DNA of 64,000 nt from Arthrobacter echini (GCF_004803505.1 NZ_SSWH01000005.1:1-64000); one strand, 5' to 3'. Positions 9,502-18,463 are shown, counted from the stretch's first letter. Translations and numbers: made by a program. Notes: generated by a model not told the origin, from the sequence alone.

Positions 9502-10017
9502 TCAGGTCCTGGGAACGCGGCGTGGTAGCCGGTGCAGCGTCACCGCCAGCTCACCTGCGTCGATGACCGCCGTCATGAAGGTGCAGAAAGGCTGGCGACG
9601 CCGATCGGTCGGCGACCCGGGATTGAGCAGCCGAAGACCGGAATCTGCCCGCGTGTCCCACGGAATGTGGCTGTGGCCGAACACGAGGACGTCGACGTCC
9701 GGGTACAGTCCGGCCATGCGGGCCTCCCTGCCGCGCGCAGGGCCTGTCTCGTGCACGACAGCCAGGCGCACGCCGTCGAGCTCATCCCGCGCAACCTGGG
9801 GCAGTCGCGCTCCGAGGACCGGGCCGTCGTTGTTCCCGTAGCAGGCGACCAGGTGAGCCGCCCGCCCCTGGACCTGCTCGAGCAGGTCCGGTTCGGTCCA
9901 GTCGCCGGCGTGCACGACGACGTCCGCGGCGTCGACCGCCTCCCACACCGATCCGGGGAGTGCCTTGGCGCGCTTGGGCAGGTGGGTGTCGGCCAGGATG
10001 GTCAGTGTGAGGCTCAT
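9502..10017 (-). CDS. YfcE-type metallophosphoesterase
   Basis: This 171-residue calcineurin-like phosphodiesterase is of the compact YfcE/MJ0936 class. All metal-ligand motifs are present: DTHLP (about 10-14), GDW (about 38), YGNND (about 60-64), VVHETG (about 90) and GHSHIP (about 115-120). The length matches the family. The ATG at 10017 is chosen because it immediately precedes the first beta strand of the fold. The physiological substrate is not predictable. It is divergent from the 63-residue protein gene. Confidence 0.85.
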   Translation of the reverse strand: MSLTLTILADTHLPKRAKALPGSVWEAVDAADVVVHAGDWTEPDLLEQVQGRAAHLVACYGNNDGPVLGARLPQVARDELDGVRLAVVHETGPARGREARMAGLYPDVDVLVFGHSHIPWDTRADSGLRLLNPGSPTDRRRQPFCTFMTAVIDAGELAVTLHRLPRRVPRT

Positions 10018-10048
10018 GCGCCCATTGTCCTGCGAGGGGCCCTTCGCT

Positions 10049-10077
10049 GTGACAACCCTTGCCTCCTGTGTGATGCT
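10049..10077 (+). promoter_or_regulatory. Sigma70-type promoter for the 63-residue protein gene
   Basis: GTGACA (10049-10054) and GATGCT (10072-10077) are separated by exactly 17 bp, close to the consensus. The predicted start is near 10084, giving a leader of about 43 nt that contains GAAGGAGG just before the ATG at 10127. Confidence 0.55.
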
Positions 10078-10126
10078 TTCGTCAGCACGCTTATCGAAGC
10101 GGGCACCTGACGCGAAGGAGGCACTG

Positions 10127-10318
10127 ATGAACATCGACAAACAGCAGATCATCGATCTGCTCAAGAGCCAGGGCAAGAACGACGACGCCGATCAGGCCCG
10201 GTCCGAACTCCCCGACAAGGTGGACTCGGAGCAGGACTCCGGTCTGCTCGCGAAGTTCGGTATCGATCCGAAGGATCTGCTGGGCAAGATCCCCGGCCTC
10301 GGAGGATTCGGGAACTAG
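10127..10318 (+). CDS. Conserved small soluble protein of unknown function
   Basis: The product has 63 residues, starts with MNIDKQQIIDLLKSQGKNDD and ends in a Gly/Leu-rich LLGKIPGLGGFGN tail. It is strongly polar in the first half and has no Cys or membrane segment. An excellent Shine-Dalgarno (GAAGGAGG, 10114-10121), a near-consensus promoter and a 19-bp terminator all support a real and well expressed gene. I recognise the type as a small conserved actinobacterial protein but know no function. Confidence 0.75.
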   Translation: MNIDKQQIIDLLKSQGKNDDADQARSELPDKVDSEQDSGLLAKFGIDPKDLLGKIPGLGGFGN

Positions 10319-10345
10319 TTGTCGGCTGCCGGAGAGACCGGCGGC

Positions 10346-10394
10346 ATGACGACGGAAGGGAGCCTCCTCAACGGGGGCTCCCTTCCGTCGTCAT
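10346..10394 (+). terminator. Strong intrinsic terminator
   Basis: A perfect 19-bp stem (10346-10364 with 10376-10394) with an 11-nt loop lies 27 bp after the stop of the 63-residue protein gene. It is one of the longest perfect stems in the window. Confidence 0.9.
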
Positions 10395-10482
10395 GTACCG
10401 CTGCGGTCACCGGGTGCGCGTTCTGCCACGCCGCCGGTGAGGGAACTCGGCAGTCCTGGGCGCGGCAGGTAGCGTTGAGCCC

Positions 10483-10692
10483 ATGCTCATAGTTCCCGAG
10501 AATTTCCCGCCCCGCTACACCGCCTACCTCGAAGCCCAGAACGAGCACTTCGCCGAGACCGTCCTCATGGTGATGAAACAGTCGGTGGCCGAGGGCAAGC
10601 ACGGCATCCTGGTCGGCAACGAATCAGCCGATCGCCACGCCGAGGTCTCCGACAGGGTTCCCTTCGGCGAGGTCGTGGAGGGCATCCTCTAG
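10483..10692 (+). CDS. Small hypothetical protein
   Basis: The product has 69 residues with mixed charge and no membrane segment or recognised motif. It contains a helix-prone ARG-poor middle (YLEAQNEHFAETVLMVMKQ) and an acidic C-terminus. TAGCGT at 10470-10475 is followed by seven bases and then the ATG, indicating a leaderless transcript with no ribosome-binding site. It is convergent with the ene-reductase gene, 10 bp apart. No function is proposed. Confidence 0.55.
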   Translation: MLIVPENFPPRYTAYLEAQNEHFAETVLMVMKQSVAEGKHGILVGNESADRHAEVSDRVPFGEVVEGIL

Positions 10693-10702
10693 GTTCTTCG
10701 AC

Positions 10703-11794
10703 CTACGCCGTGGCGGCCGTGGTGTCGTAGAACGGGTAGTCCGTGTACCCTTCGGCGCCGAGCCCGTAGAACGTGGCGGGATTCGGCTGGTTCTCCGGAA
10801 GATTGTCCCGCCAGCGGCGGGCGAGGTCCGGGTTGGCGATGGCCGGACGTCCTACCACCACGGCGTCTCCCACGCCGTCCTCGAGGATCGCGATGGCTTC
10901 CTCGCGGTTGGTGATGACACCGAAGCCGCTGTTGACGAGGAAGGGACCGCCGAAGGTCTGTCGGAGGTCCTGTACCAGACCGCCGGTGGGCTCCGCGTGC
11001 AGCACACTGAGGTAGGCGAGCTTCAGCGGGGCGATCGACCTGACGAGCGCGGTGTAGGTCGCGTGGACGTCGTCGGCGTCGGTCTCGAGGGCGTCCTGGA
11101 TGTTGTGCGCCGGCGAGATGCGCAGCCCCACCTTGTCGGCTCCCACCTCGGCGGCCACGGCGGTCACGACGTCGACGACGAACCGGGCCCGGTTCTCGGG
11201 AGATCCACCGTAGGAGTCCTCGCGCCGATTGGCCGCCGGCGAGAGGAACTGGTGCAGCAGGTAGCCATTGGCACCGTGCAGTTCCACGCCGTCGAACCCG
11301 GCCACGTCGATCGCCTTGCGCGATGCAGTGACGAACTCGTCGATGATGCCCGGGAGGTCCTCCGCCGTGAGAGCGTGGGGTACGGGGTACGGCACCTTCC
11401 CGGTGCTCGTGCGGGTGGTGCCGTTGATCGCGATGGCACTCGGCGCCACGACCTCGTAGCCGCCGTTGATGTCCGGGTGGCTGACCCGTCCCGCGTGCAT
11501 GACCTGAGCGATGATCCGCCCGCCGTCGGCGTGGACCGCGTCCGTGACGCGCTTCCAGCCCGCGAGCTGCTCGTCCTCGACCAGGCCGGGCTGTCCGGGG
11601 AAGCCCTGGCCCGCATGGCTGGGATACGTGCCCTCGCTGACGATCAGTCCGAGGGAGGCCCGCTGGCGATAGTGCTCGACGACGATGTCGCCGGGGATGC
11701 CTGCCTCGCCCGAGCGCACACGCGTCAGGGGAGCCATGATGACGCGGTTCGGGAGCTCCAGGGAGCCGAGGGTGAGGGGGGAGAAGAGCAGCAT
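10703..11794 (-). CDS. Old yellow enzyme family ene-reductase
   Basis: This FMN-dependent NAD(P)H:flavin oxidoreductase (363 residues) reduces activated C=C bonds or nitro groups. Visible motifs are the N-terminal LFSPLTLGSLELPNRVIMAP (FMN phosphate side), HAGRVSHP, the substrate-binding pair His and Asn in ELHGANGYLLHQFL (about 180-193), REDSYGGS, and a C-terminal VVVGRPAIANPDL phosphate loop. This is the NemA/classical OYE layout. The ATG is preceded by AGGTATTG. The physiological substrate is unknown. Confidence 0.92.
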   Translation of the reverse strand: MLLFSPLTLGSLELPNRVIMAPLTRVRSGEAGIPGDIVVEHYRQRASLGLIVSEGTYPSHAGQGFPGQPGLVEDEQLAGWKRVTDAVHADGGRIIAQVMHAGRVSHPDINGGYEVVAPSAIAINGTTRTSTGKVPYPVPHALTAEDLPGIIDEFVTASRKAIDVAGFDGVELHGANGYLLHQFLSPAANRREDSYGGSPENRARFVVDVVTAVAAEVGADKVGLRISPAHNIQDALETDADDVHATYTALVRSIAPLKLAYLSVLHAEPTGGLVQDLRQTFGGPFLVNSGFGVITNREEAIAILEDGVGDAVVVGRPAIANPDLARRWRDNLPENQPNPATFYGLGAEGYTDYPFYDTTAATA

Positions 11795-11926
11795 GAATCC
11801 AATACCTTCCGAGGTTGTGTCCTACGCTGGCTCAACCGGGTCTGGATCCTGGCTATTCCTGCTCCGACGTGTTCCTGCTGTGGCCGTCGTCACTGCTGCT
11901 GGACTGCTGCCCGTCCGCTCCGGATG

Positions 11927-11963
11927 ACGAAGGAGCCCCGGACCGTGCTCGGGGCTCCTTCGT
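11927..11963 (-). terminator. Intrinsic terminator
   Basis: A perfect 14-bp stem (11927-11940 with 11950-11963) lies 22 bp downstream of the acidic protein gene on the minus strand. Confidence 0.8.
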
Positions 11964-11984
11964 GATCGATCGCGCTCGGGTCCG

Positions 11985-12503
11985 CTACCGTGGCTCCGGG
12001 TCGTCCATCGCGCTCAGCGACGAACCGCCGCGATTGGCCGGATCGTCGCTGCCGTTGCCGTCGTAGCCTTCGTCGTCCTCCATCATGCCGAAGTCGACAT
12101 CGGCGGCGGCTTCCCCGATGCGGGGCTCCTCCGGTGGGATCTGTTCCTCGCCGTCCTCGTACCTCGCCTCGGCGGTGTCCGCCCGGAGCAGCTGTTCGGT
12201 CAGCTCGCCTTCCTCGCCGTCGGTGATCCCGTTCTCCTCGTCGACCGAGTCCTCGGTCTCCACGTCGTCGGTCCCCGTATCGTCCGTCTCGAGGTCGTCG
12301 GCCGCCAGGTCGTTGGCCTCGGGATCGTCCTGCAGGAGCGGATCCTCCTGCCAGCGGTCCGGGTTGTCCTCGGCCGCGCCCTCGTAGCTGTCGGGTCGTC
12401 CGTCGACGACGGGGTCGAGGGACTCGGGCTCGAGCGGGTCGACGGGAACGCCGGGCTCCTCGCCCTCGACGGTGAGTTCCTCGTCGGGAAGATTCTCGGT
12501 CAT
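11985..12503 (-). CDS. Highly acidic disordered protein
   Basis: The 172-residue product is dominated by Asp and Glu (for example ADDLETDDTGTDDVETEDS, about 67-85), with few hydrophobic residues and no Cys. It is probably intrinsically disordered and cytoplasmic. The composition recalls small acidic actinobacterial proteins of unknown function such as DUF5709, but I cannot confirm membership. The ATG is preceded by AAAGGCAGAGCAG, and a terminator follows, so it looks monocistronic. Confidence 0.6.
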   Translation of the reverse strand: MTENLPDEELTVEGEEPGVPVDPLEPESLDPVVDGRPDSYEGAAEDNPDRWQEDPLLQDDPEANDLAADDLETDDTGTDDVETEDSVDEENGITDGEEGELTEQLLRADTAEARYEDGEEQIPPEEPRIGEAAADVDFGMMEDDEGYDGNGSDDPANRGGSSLSAMDDPEPR

Positions 12504-12601
12504 CTGCTCTGCCTTTCGTCGGTGCTGCGTGCGTGCTGCTGGGTCAGCCTACTGATCTTCACCCGGGGACGTCGCCGTGGATCGGCGGTGACACCTCGTG
12601 A

Positions 12602-13606
12602 TCAGGCCGGCCTGGTCTCGGGCGAGACGGTCTTGGAGGCATCGGTCTCGGCAAGATCGCCGATCGCTTCGTCGATGGCGCGCATGACGTCGTCCTCGAG
12701 CTTCACACCTGCCGCGACGGCGTTCGATGCCACCTGCTCCGGCCGCGACGCGCCGATGATCGCCGCGGCGACATTCCTGTTCTGCAGCACCCAGGCGATC
12801 GCCAGCTGCGCCATCGACAACCCTGCACCGTCGGCGATGGGTGCCAGCTTCTGGACCCCGGCCAGGACGTCGTCGCCCATCCAGCGCTTGATCATGTCCG
12901 AGCCGCCCTTGTCGTCCGAGGCGCGCGTGCCCTGCTCGGGCTGCTGTCCGGGCCGGTACTTGCCGGTCAGGACGCCCTGGGCGACCGGTGACCAGACGAT
13001 CTGCGAGAGGCCGAGCTCCTGGGAGGTGGGGACCACCTCGGACTCGATCACGCGCCACAGCATCGAGTACTGGGGCTGGTTGGAGATCAGCTGGAAGCCG
13101 AGCTCCCGCGCGAGCGCATGAGCCTCCCGGATCTGCTGCGCGGTCCACTCACTGACCCCGATGTAGAGGGCCTTGCCCTGCCGGACCACGTCCGCGAACG
13201 CCTGCATGGTCTCCTCGAGGGGCGTCTCGTGGTCGTACCGGTGGGCCTGGTAGAGATCCACGTAGTCCGTCTGCAGCCGCCCGAGGGAACCGTCGATCGA
13301 CTCCATGATGTGCTTGCGCGAGAGCCCTGCGTCGTTGTGGCCCTTCGGCCCGGTGGGGAAGTACACCTTGGTGAAGATCTCCAGCGACTGGCGCCGCTCG
13401 CCCTTCAGGGCTTCACCGAGAACGGTCTCGGCAACCGTGTTCGCGTAGGTGTCCGCGGTGTCGAAGGTGGTGATCCCTGCATCGAGGGCCGCGCGTACGC
13501 ACTGGGCGGCGACGTCGTTCTCGACCTGCGAGCCATGCGTGAGCCAGTTGCCGTAGGTGATCTCCGAGATCTTGAGTCCGCTGTTTCCGAGGTGTCTGGT
13601 GTCCAT
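12602..13606 (-). CDS. Aldo/keto reductase (voltage-gated-channel beta-subunit-like)
   Basis: This 334-residue NADPH-dependent aldo/keto reductase has the catalytic tetrad: Asp and Tyr in TFDTADTYANT (about 49-59), Lys in IFTKVYF (about 77-83) and His in YQAHRYD (about 115). The C-terminal cofactor segment IIGASRPEQVASN is also present. The start MDTRHLGNSGLKIS is the typical N-terminus of the AKR6/AKR14-like clade. It is divergent from the first FemX gene, with 226 bp between them. The substrate is unknown. Confidence 0.92.
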   Translation of the reverse strand: MDTRHLGNSGLKISEITYGNWLTHGSQVENDVAAQCVRAALDAGITTFDTADTYANTVAETVLGEALKGERRQSLEIFTKVYFPTGPKGHNDAGLSRKHIMESIDGSLGRLQTDYVDLYQAHRYDHETPLEETMQAFADVVRQGKALYIGVSEWTAQQIREAHALARELGFQLISNQPQYSMLWRVIESEVVPTSQELGLSQIVWSPVAQGVLTGKYRPGQQPEQGTRASDDKGGSDMIKRWMGDDVLAGVQKLAPIADGAGLSMAQLAIAWVLQNRNVAAAIIGASRPEQVASNAVAAGVKLEDDVMRAIDEAIGDLAETDASKTVSPETRPA

Positions 13607-13832
13607 GGTTCGATGCTAGCCCCGGCCGACCACTGCGTGCACGATGCCGGAGTCCACCACCCAGCCGGTAGACTGGCACCGCCCGAGCAACCGTGGTTTT
13701 CCAGCGGCGCCGGGCAGTTCCATGTCACAGTCAGTTCGATCATCCCAGCCAACGAGGACGAGGTTCTTTGCGCAGCTTCCCAGCCCGGTTCCCCAGCGAC
13801 GAAGATTCGGCCCTCCGGCGTGGTGGAGCATC

Positions 13833-14873
13833 ATGAGACTCCGCTCGGCCACGCCCGAGGAGGTCGCGCGCTGGGACACGCTTGTCCTCGGGAACCCCGG
13901 GGGCGGGGATCTGCTGCAGAGCACCTTCTTCGCCGAGCAGAAGCGGGCCAACGGCTGGGTGCCCCGCTTCATGGTGTACGACGGCGAACCGCGCATCCAT
14001 GCCCTGTTCCTGGTCAAGAAGGTCTATGGGCTCGGGCAGCTGTGGTACTGCCCCAAGGGGCCGGGAGTCGACGACGCAGGCATCCTCGACGCGATCGCCG
14101 ACGCCAATGCCGACTACGCCCGTGACCACCGGGAGGTCTTCCTCTTCAAGCTCGAACCCGAGGTCCCCGCCGGGAGCCCACTGCCGTCGTCGTTCATCGC
14201 GGTCCAACCCGTCCAGCCCAACGTGCACACCATCATCGTGGACCTGGCGCCGGATGAGGAGGAGATCTTCGCGAGCTTCCGCCAGCGGGGCCGGCGCTCG
14301 GTGCGCAAGGCGGAGAAGCAGGGCATCACGGTGGAGGGCCGTCCCGCCACGGCGGAGACGATGGAGCTGATGTACGACCTCTATCGCGAGACCGCGGAGC
14401 GTGGTGGGTTCTATCTGCGGGATCTCGACTACTACCGCCATTTCTGGAGCTCCGCGGCGGAGCGCGGTTTCGGCTCCTTCCATTTCGCGCTCAGGGACGA
14501 TGAGCCCGTGGCGGGCATCTTCGTCACACGGTTCGGTACCAAGGGGCTGTACAAGGACGGCGCCAGCTCGCAGGCCATCGGCAACACCGGTGCTCCCTAT
14601 CTGCTGCAGTGGGAGGTCATGAAGCACCTGAAGTCCGTGGGCGTCACCAGTTACGACCTCCACACCACACCACCGCCCGAGGCCATGGAGGACAAGGACC
14701 ATCCCAGTTACGGGCTGGGTCAGTTCAAGTCGGGCTTCTCCAACGAGATCGTGTCCTTCGTCGGCACCGTGGATCAGCCGGTGCGGAAGCTCCCGTACTA
14801 CCTCTGGGAGCGCATCGGGGAGCGGGTGGCGCTCTCGCTCTCGTACCGGCTTCGCCACCGGCTGTTCTTCTAG
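13833..14873 (+). CDS. FemX/FemA-type peptidoglycan bridge aminoacyltransferase, copy 1
   Basis: This 346-residue protein belongs to the FemABX family, which transfers amino acids from aminoacyl-tRNA to the peptidoglycan precursor to build interpeptide bridges. Two GNAT-like halves are visible. FASFRQRGRRSVRKAEKQG (about 148-166) is the FemX substrate loop. GIFVTRFGTKGLYKDGASS (about 228-246) and DKDHPSYGLGQFKSGFS (about 287-303) are family signatures. The ATG at 13833 has GGTGGAG upstream; the frame is open further but without a good site. TAGACT at 13669-13674 could be a -10 box giving a 150-nt leader. The last five residues and stop are duplicated directly after the stop. Confidence 0.88.
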   Translation: MRLRSATPEEVARWDTLVLGNPGGGDLLQSTFFAEQKRANGWVPRFMVYDGEPRIHALFLVKKVYGLGQLWYCPKGPGVDDAGILDAIADANADYARDHREVFLFKLEPEVPAGSPLPSSFIAVQPVQPNVHTIIVDLAPDEEEIFASFRQRGRRSVRKAEKQGITVEGRPATAETMELMYDLYRETAERGGFYLRDLDYYRHFWSSAAERGFGSFHFALRDDEPVAGIFVTRFGTKGLYKDGASSQAIGNTGAPYLLQWEVMKHLKSVGVTSYDLHTTPPPEAMEDKDHPSYGLGQFKSGFSNEIVSFVGTVDQPVRKLPYYLWERIGERVALSLSYRLRHRLFF

Positions 14874-14892
14874 AACCGGCTGTTCTTCTAGG
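14857..14892 (+). repeat. 18-bp tandem duplication spanning the stop of FemX copy 1
   Basis: The segment 14857-14874 is repeated at 14875-14892 with one difference in the last base. The unit is a multiple of three and includes the TAG stop, so after the real stop the frame reads five more codons (NRLFF) and a second in-frame TAG. Confidence 0.9.
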
Positions 14893-14953
14893 ACACCCAA
14901 ACCAGCGACACCAGCATCCGAAACAGCAGCATCGATGGACTCGAGGTACGAAC

Positions 14954-16021
14954 TTGGCACGCTTTTCAGCCCGGCCGGCATCAGCGGCAGAGATCGAGGA
15001 CTGGGACTCACACGTCACCGCGAACCCCAACGGGGGGAACATGATGCAGTCCCAGCCGTTCCTGCAGGTGAAGCAGGAACAGGGGTGGAACCCGGTCCAC
15101 CTGGTCATCGAGGGTGAGGGCATCTCCTCCTACAACCCGGTCCTGGAGAAGGCGTTCCCCGGCCTGGGCAAGCTCTGGTACATGATCAAGGGACCGGACA
15201 CGGTCGTCCCGCATCACGTCCCGGACATGGTCGCAGCGGTCGCCGAGCTGGCGCGGCCGCAGAACGTCTTCGCCATCAAGATCGAACCCGACGTCGTGGA
15301 CTCCGCCGACGTCCGCGAGGACTGGACGAGCCGGGGACTGGTGAAGTCCTACAACATCCAGGTCAACGACAGCACGGCGCTCCTGGACCTGACACCCGAG
15401 GAGAACCAGCTGTTGCGGTCCCTGCACTCGCGCGGCCGCAATGCCATCCGCCGGGCCATCCGCGACGGCGTGGAGGTGCGCAACGTCGAGGGGACGGAGG
15501 CCACGTTCCGTGACATGTACGCCATGATCGGCACCTCCCAGCAGGGTAGGCTCTCCGCCACGCCCCGGCCCTATGCGTATTACAAGAGTTTCTGGGAGAA
15601 GTTCCTCGCGGCGGGAATGGGCCGCTTCCTGTTCGTCTACGAGGACGGTAGACCCTCGGTCGGTGCCTTCGTGATCAACTACGGACGCAAGGGGACCTAC
15701 AAGGACGGCGGCTCGGTGCCGCGCCGCTCCCAGTACGGGGATTCGCACCTGCTGCAGTGGACCGCGATCAACCAGCTCAAAGCGGAAGGAATCGCCGAGT
15801 ACGACTTCTGCGGCACCCCGCCCAGCGACCAGCTCAAGGACACGGACCACCCGTACCATGGGATGGGGCTGTTCAAGACGAGCTTCTCGAAGACCGTGAC
15901 CGATTTCGTGGGGTGCTACGACTTCGTGGTCAGCCCCCTGAAGTACCGCCTGTGGAATCTCATCGCCGAACGCGTGGTCCGACAGATCTACTGGCGGCGT
16001 ACGCACCAACCGTTCTACTGA
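14954..16021 (+). CDS. FemX/FemA-type peptidoglycan bridge aminoacyltransferase, copy 2
   Basis: This is a second FemABX-family ligase, 355 residues from a TTG start. It shares the layout of copy 1: LLRSLHSRGRNAIRRAIRDG (about 150-169), GAFVINYGRKGTYKDGGSV (about 235-253) and DTDHPYHGMGLFKTSFS (about 296-312). The TTG at 14954 is chosen because GAGG lies about seven bases upstream and the protein then starts at the same fold position as copy 1. It is 80 bp after copy 1 on the same strand, so the pair is probably one operon. The two are clearly diverged paralogues, consistent with adding different bridge residues. Confidence 0.85.
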   Translation: MARFSARPASAAEIEDWDSHVTANPNGGNMMQSQPFLQVKQEQGWNPVHLVIEGEGISSYNPVLEKAFPGLGKLWYMIKGPDTVVPHHVPDMVAAVAELARPQNVFAIKIEPDVVDSADVREDWTSRGLVKSYNIQVNDSTALLDLTPEENQLLRSLHSRGRNAIRRAIRDGVEVRNVEGTEATFRDMYAMIGTSQQGRLSATPRPYAYYKSFWEKFLAAGMGRFLFVYEDGRPSVGAFVINYGRKGTYKDGGSVPRRSQYGDSHLLQWTAINQLKAEGIAEYDFCGTPPSDQLKDTDHPYHGMGLFKTSFSKTVTDFVGCYDFVVSPLKYRLWNLIAERVVRQIYWRRTHQPFY

Positions 16022-16065
16022 CAAATCTGCCGTGGCCCGCCCCGGTGCTCGAACGAAAGGCGGCT

Positions 16066-17649
16066 GTGAAAGACGGTCCCACGCCAGCGGACGGCCGATC
16101 GCCTTCCACCAACCCCTCGCCGGTGGCCCAGGCGATGCCTCTCATCCAGCGCCCGTTCGATCCGCCCGAGCGCCGGGACACGCGGCCTGAGACGCGTCCC
16201 GCCGACGCACTGCCGACCACACCGTACAGCGTTCCGGTATCGGGCCGGTCCAATGCTGCCGCGCGCAGCATGCTGCGTCGCCTGGTGCAGGGCGAGGATC
16301 CGCCCACGCAGGCGATGACCGTCGTCGAGCGACTCGCGGGCAGCCCCTATGCCGATCCGGCCGTGTACGTCGCCGGTCCTGACGCCAATGCGCGCAAAGC
16401 GCTCGATTTCGCCCTCGACCTCGCCGAGGCGATGTTCCGGTTCGGCGCCGGCGCCCTCCAGGTCGAGACCAGCATCATCGCCGTGATGGCCGCCTTCGGC
16501 CTGGACGGCGTCGAGGTGGACATCACGAACCAGTCGGTGGTGATCAACTACTCGACCAAGGACCAGACGCCGACGACGGTCCTGCGGGTGGTGCGGTCCT
16601 GGACCGACAATTACGCGGGCCTGACGAACATCCATCGGCTCGTGTCCGACATCGCCGCAGGAGGCGTGTCCCGGACGGAGGCCGTACAGCGTCTCGACGA
16701 CATCCTGCGCCGGCCCAAGCCCTTTCCCCGCTGGATGGTGACGGCCGCGTTCGGCGTCTTCTCGGCGGCGATCGTGGGGGTGGTCGGTGGTACGCCGCTC
16801 GGATCTTTGATCGGCCTCGTCAGCTGCATCCTGATCGATCTGGTGAGCCGCAAGCTCGGCCAATGGCGGGTTCCGGAGGTGTTCGCCGTGTCGATCTCCG
16901 CGGGCATCGTCACCTTCATCGCGATGTTCGTCTGGTGGCTGGACGCGCCCGTCGCTCCGGCGCTCGTCGTCGTGGGCGGCATCCTGTTGCTCCTGCCCAC
17001 GGGCAGGCTCGTCTCGGCCACGCAGGACGCGATCAACGGGTTCCCTGTCACTGCGGCCGGGCGGTACCTGTCGGCAGGACTCGTCTTCGCGGCCCTGGTC
17101 GCGGGAATCGCCGTCGCGCTCATCGCCGGCACTGCACTCGGCGTGCCGGAGCTCGACGTGCTGGAATCGAGCGGCAGTCAGTACCCGTGGCCGGTGGTCT
17201 GCATCCTCGTCTTCGTCGCCGTCGCCATGATCTGCATCGCCGAGCAGACCGCCCCGAAGATGATCATCCCGACGTCCCTGGTGGCCGTGGCCGGGTATCT
17301 CGTGTTCATCAGCGCCACGGCTACGGGGGTCGGTTACCGGCTGGCTCCGGCACTGGCAGCCATCGTCATCGGCGCACTCGCTCGGGTCGTCGCGCTCCGG
17401 ATGCGGGCGACCCAGCTGGTGGTCGCCGTCCCCGCACTCCTGTTCCTGTATCCCGGGCTGGCGATCTTCCGGGCCATGTACGATCTCACGATCGAGGCGG
17501 AGGTGGTCTCGACCGGCGTCGTCGGACTCTTCAACGCCTCGACCGTGGTGCTGGGCATCGCTGTGGGAGTGGTGCTCGGGGACAACCTGGTCAGGCCGTT
17601 CACGAGGAGGTTCAGCTCCGACGAGCAGCAGCGGAACCGTCGACGGTAG
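16066..17649 (+). CDS. ThrE-family threonine/serine exporter
   Basis: This 527-residue protein exports threonine or serine across the cytoplasmic membrane. The cytosolic N-terminal domain (about 100-250) has the ThrE pattern ALDFALDLAEAMFRFGAGA and VVRSWTDNYAGLTNIHRL. It is followed by about ten hydrophobic helices from about 230 to 510 covering both ThrE halves. The GTG at 16066 is preceded by AACGAAAGG and is preferred over an in-frame GTG at 16045. Its position after two bridge-forming FemX genes is notable, because Ser and Thr are common bridge residues in this group, but a functional link is inference. Confidence 0.87.
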   Translation: MKDGPTPADGRSPSTNPSPVAQAMPLIQRPFDPPERRDTRPETRPADALPTTPYSVPVSGRSNAAARSMLRRLVQGEDPPTQAMTVVERLAGSPYADPAVYVAGPDANARKALDFALDLAEAMFRFGAGALQVETSIIAVMAAFGLDGVEVDITNQSVVINYSTKDQTPTTVLRVVRSWTDNYAGLTNIHRLVSDIAAGGVSRTEAVQRLDDILRRPKPFPRWMVTAAFGVFSAAIVGVVGGTPLGSLIGLVSCILIDLVSRKLGQWRVPEVFAVSISAGIVTFIAMFVWWLDAPVAPALVVVGGILLLLPTGRLVSATQDAINGFPVTAAGRYLSAGLVFAALVAGIAVALIAGTALGVPELDVLESSGSQYPWPVVCILVFVAVAMICIAEQTAPKMIIPTSLVAVAGYLVFISATATGVGYRLAPALAAIVIGALARVVALRMRATQLVVAVPALLFLYPGLAIFRAMYDLTIEAEVVSTGVVGLFNASTVVLGIAVGVVLGDNLVRPFTRRFSSDEQQRNRRR

Positions 17650-17659
17650 GGCGCCTCAC

Positions 17660-18463
17660 TCAGGAGGAATCGCGCATCCTAGCCGGACCCGTGGTCCGCG
17701 CCCAGTCGATGGGCGCGGAGCCCTGCTGGACGAGCAGCTCGTTCACGCGGCTGAACGGCCGCGAACCGAAGAATCCGCGGGATGCGGAGAGCGGACTGGG
17801 ATGGGCGGACTCCACCGTGGGCGTGGTGCCGAGGAGTGGCTTCAGCCGCAGCGCGTCCTTGCCCCAGAGGATGCTCACGAGTGGGCCGCCGCGGGCGACG
17901 AGAGCACGGATGGCGGCGTCCGTCACCTGTTCCCAGCCGAGTCCCCGATGCGAGGCGGCTTCCCCGGCGCGCACCGTCAGAACCCTGTTCAGCAGCAGTA
18001 CGCCCTGGTTCTCCCACCCGGAGAGGTCCCCTGTCGCCGGCGGCGCGATCGAGAGGTCCGCGGCGAGTTCCCGGTAGATGTTCGCGAGGCTCCGTGGCAC
18101 GGGCCGCGTGGCCGGGTCGACGGCGAAGCTCAGGCCCACGGCGTGCCCGATGGTCGGGTAGGGATCCTGACCGACGATGACGACCCGTACGCTCTGAAGA
18201 GGTGTCTCGAAGGCGCGGAGAATACGCCCGGTCTCGGGCAGGATCCTGGCCCCGGCGTCGAGGTCAGCGGCGAGGCTCGTCGCGAGCCGGTGCAGTACGG
18301 GTTCGACCGGTTTGAGGCCGGCCACCCAGTCCGCCGGGACGAGCTCCTCGATCCCGGTGGGAGCGGCGAACGGGAAGGCGGATTCGCTGGGCGAGGTCGC
18401 TGTCCCCCGACCGGCGCCGGTCGGGGTCGGGGGCAGGTCGAAGAGAGCGTCCTCGTGCATCAT
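17660..18463 (-). CDS. ung: Uracil-DNA glycosylase (family 1)
   Basis: UNG removes uracil from DNA at the start of base-excision repair. Residues show the water-activating motif GQDPYPT (near 98; the Asp is catalytic), [28 protein letters not shown] and the minor-groove loop [18 protein letters not shown]. The first 50 residues are a low-complexity extension. ATG at 18463 is chosen; a GTG 21 bases upstream would lie on the GGAGGTGAG ribosome-binding site. It is convergent with thrE, 10 bp apart. Confidence 0.93.
   Translation of the reverse strand: MMHEDALFDLPPTPTGAGRGTATSPSESAFPFAAPTGIEELVPADWVAGLKPVEPVLHRLATSLAADLDAGARILPETGRILRAFETPLQSVRVVIVGQDPYPTIGHAVGLSFAVDPATRPVPRSLANIYRELAADLSIAPPATGDLSGWENQGVLLLNRVLTVRAGEAASHRGLGWEQVTDAAIRALVARGGPLVSILWGKDALRLKPLLGTTPTVESAHPSPLSASRGFFGSRPFSRVNELLVQQGSAPIDWARTTGPARMRDSS

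Noticed and set aside
13675-13832. T-box or other riboswitch in the leader of FemX copy 1
   Set aside because: I looked for the T-box sequence and an antiterminator and found neither. Only a -10-like TAGACT and ordinary sequence are visible.
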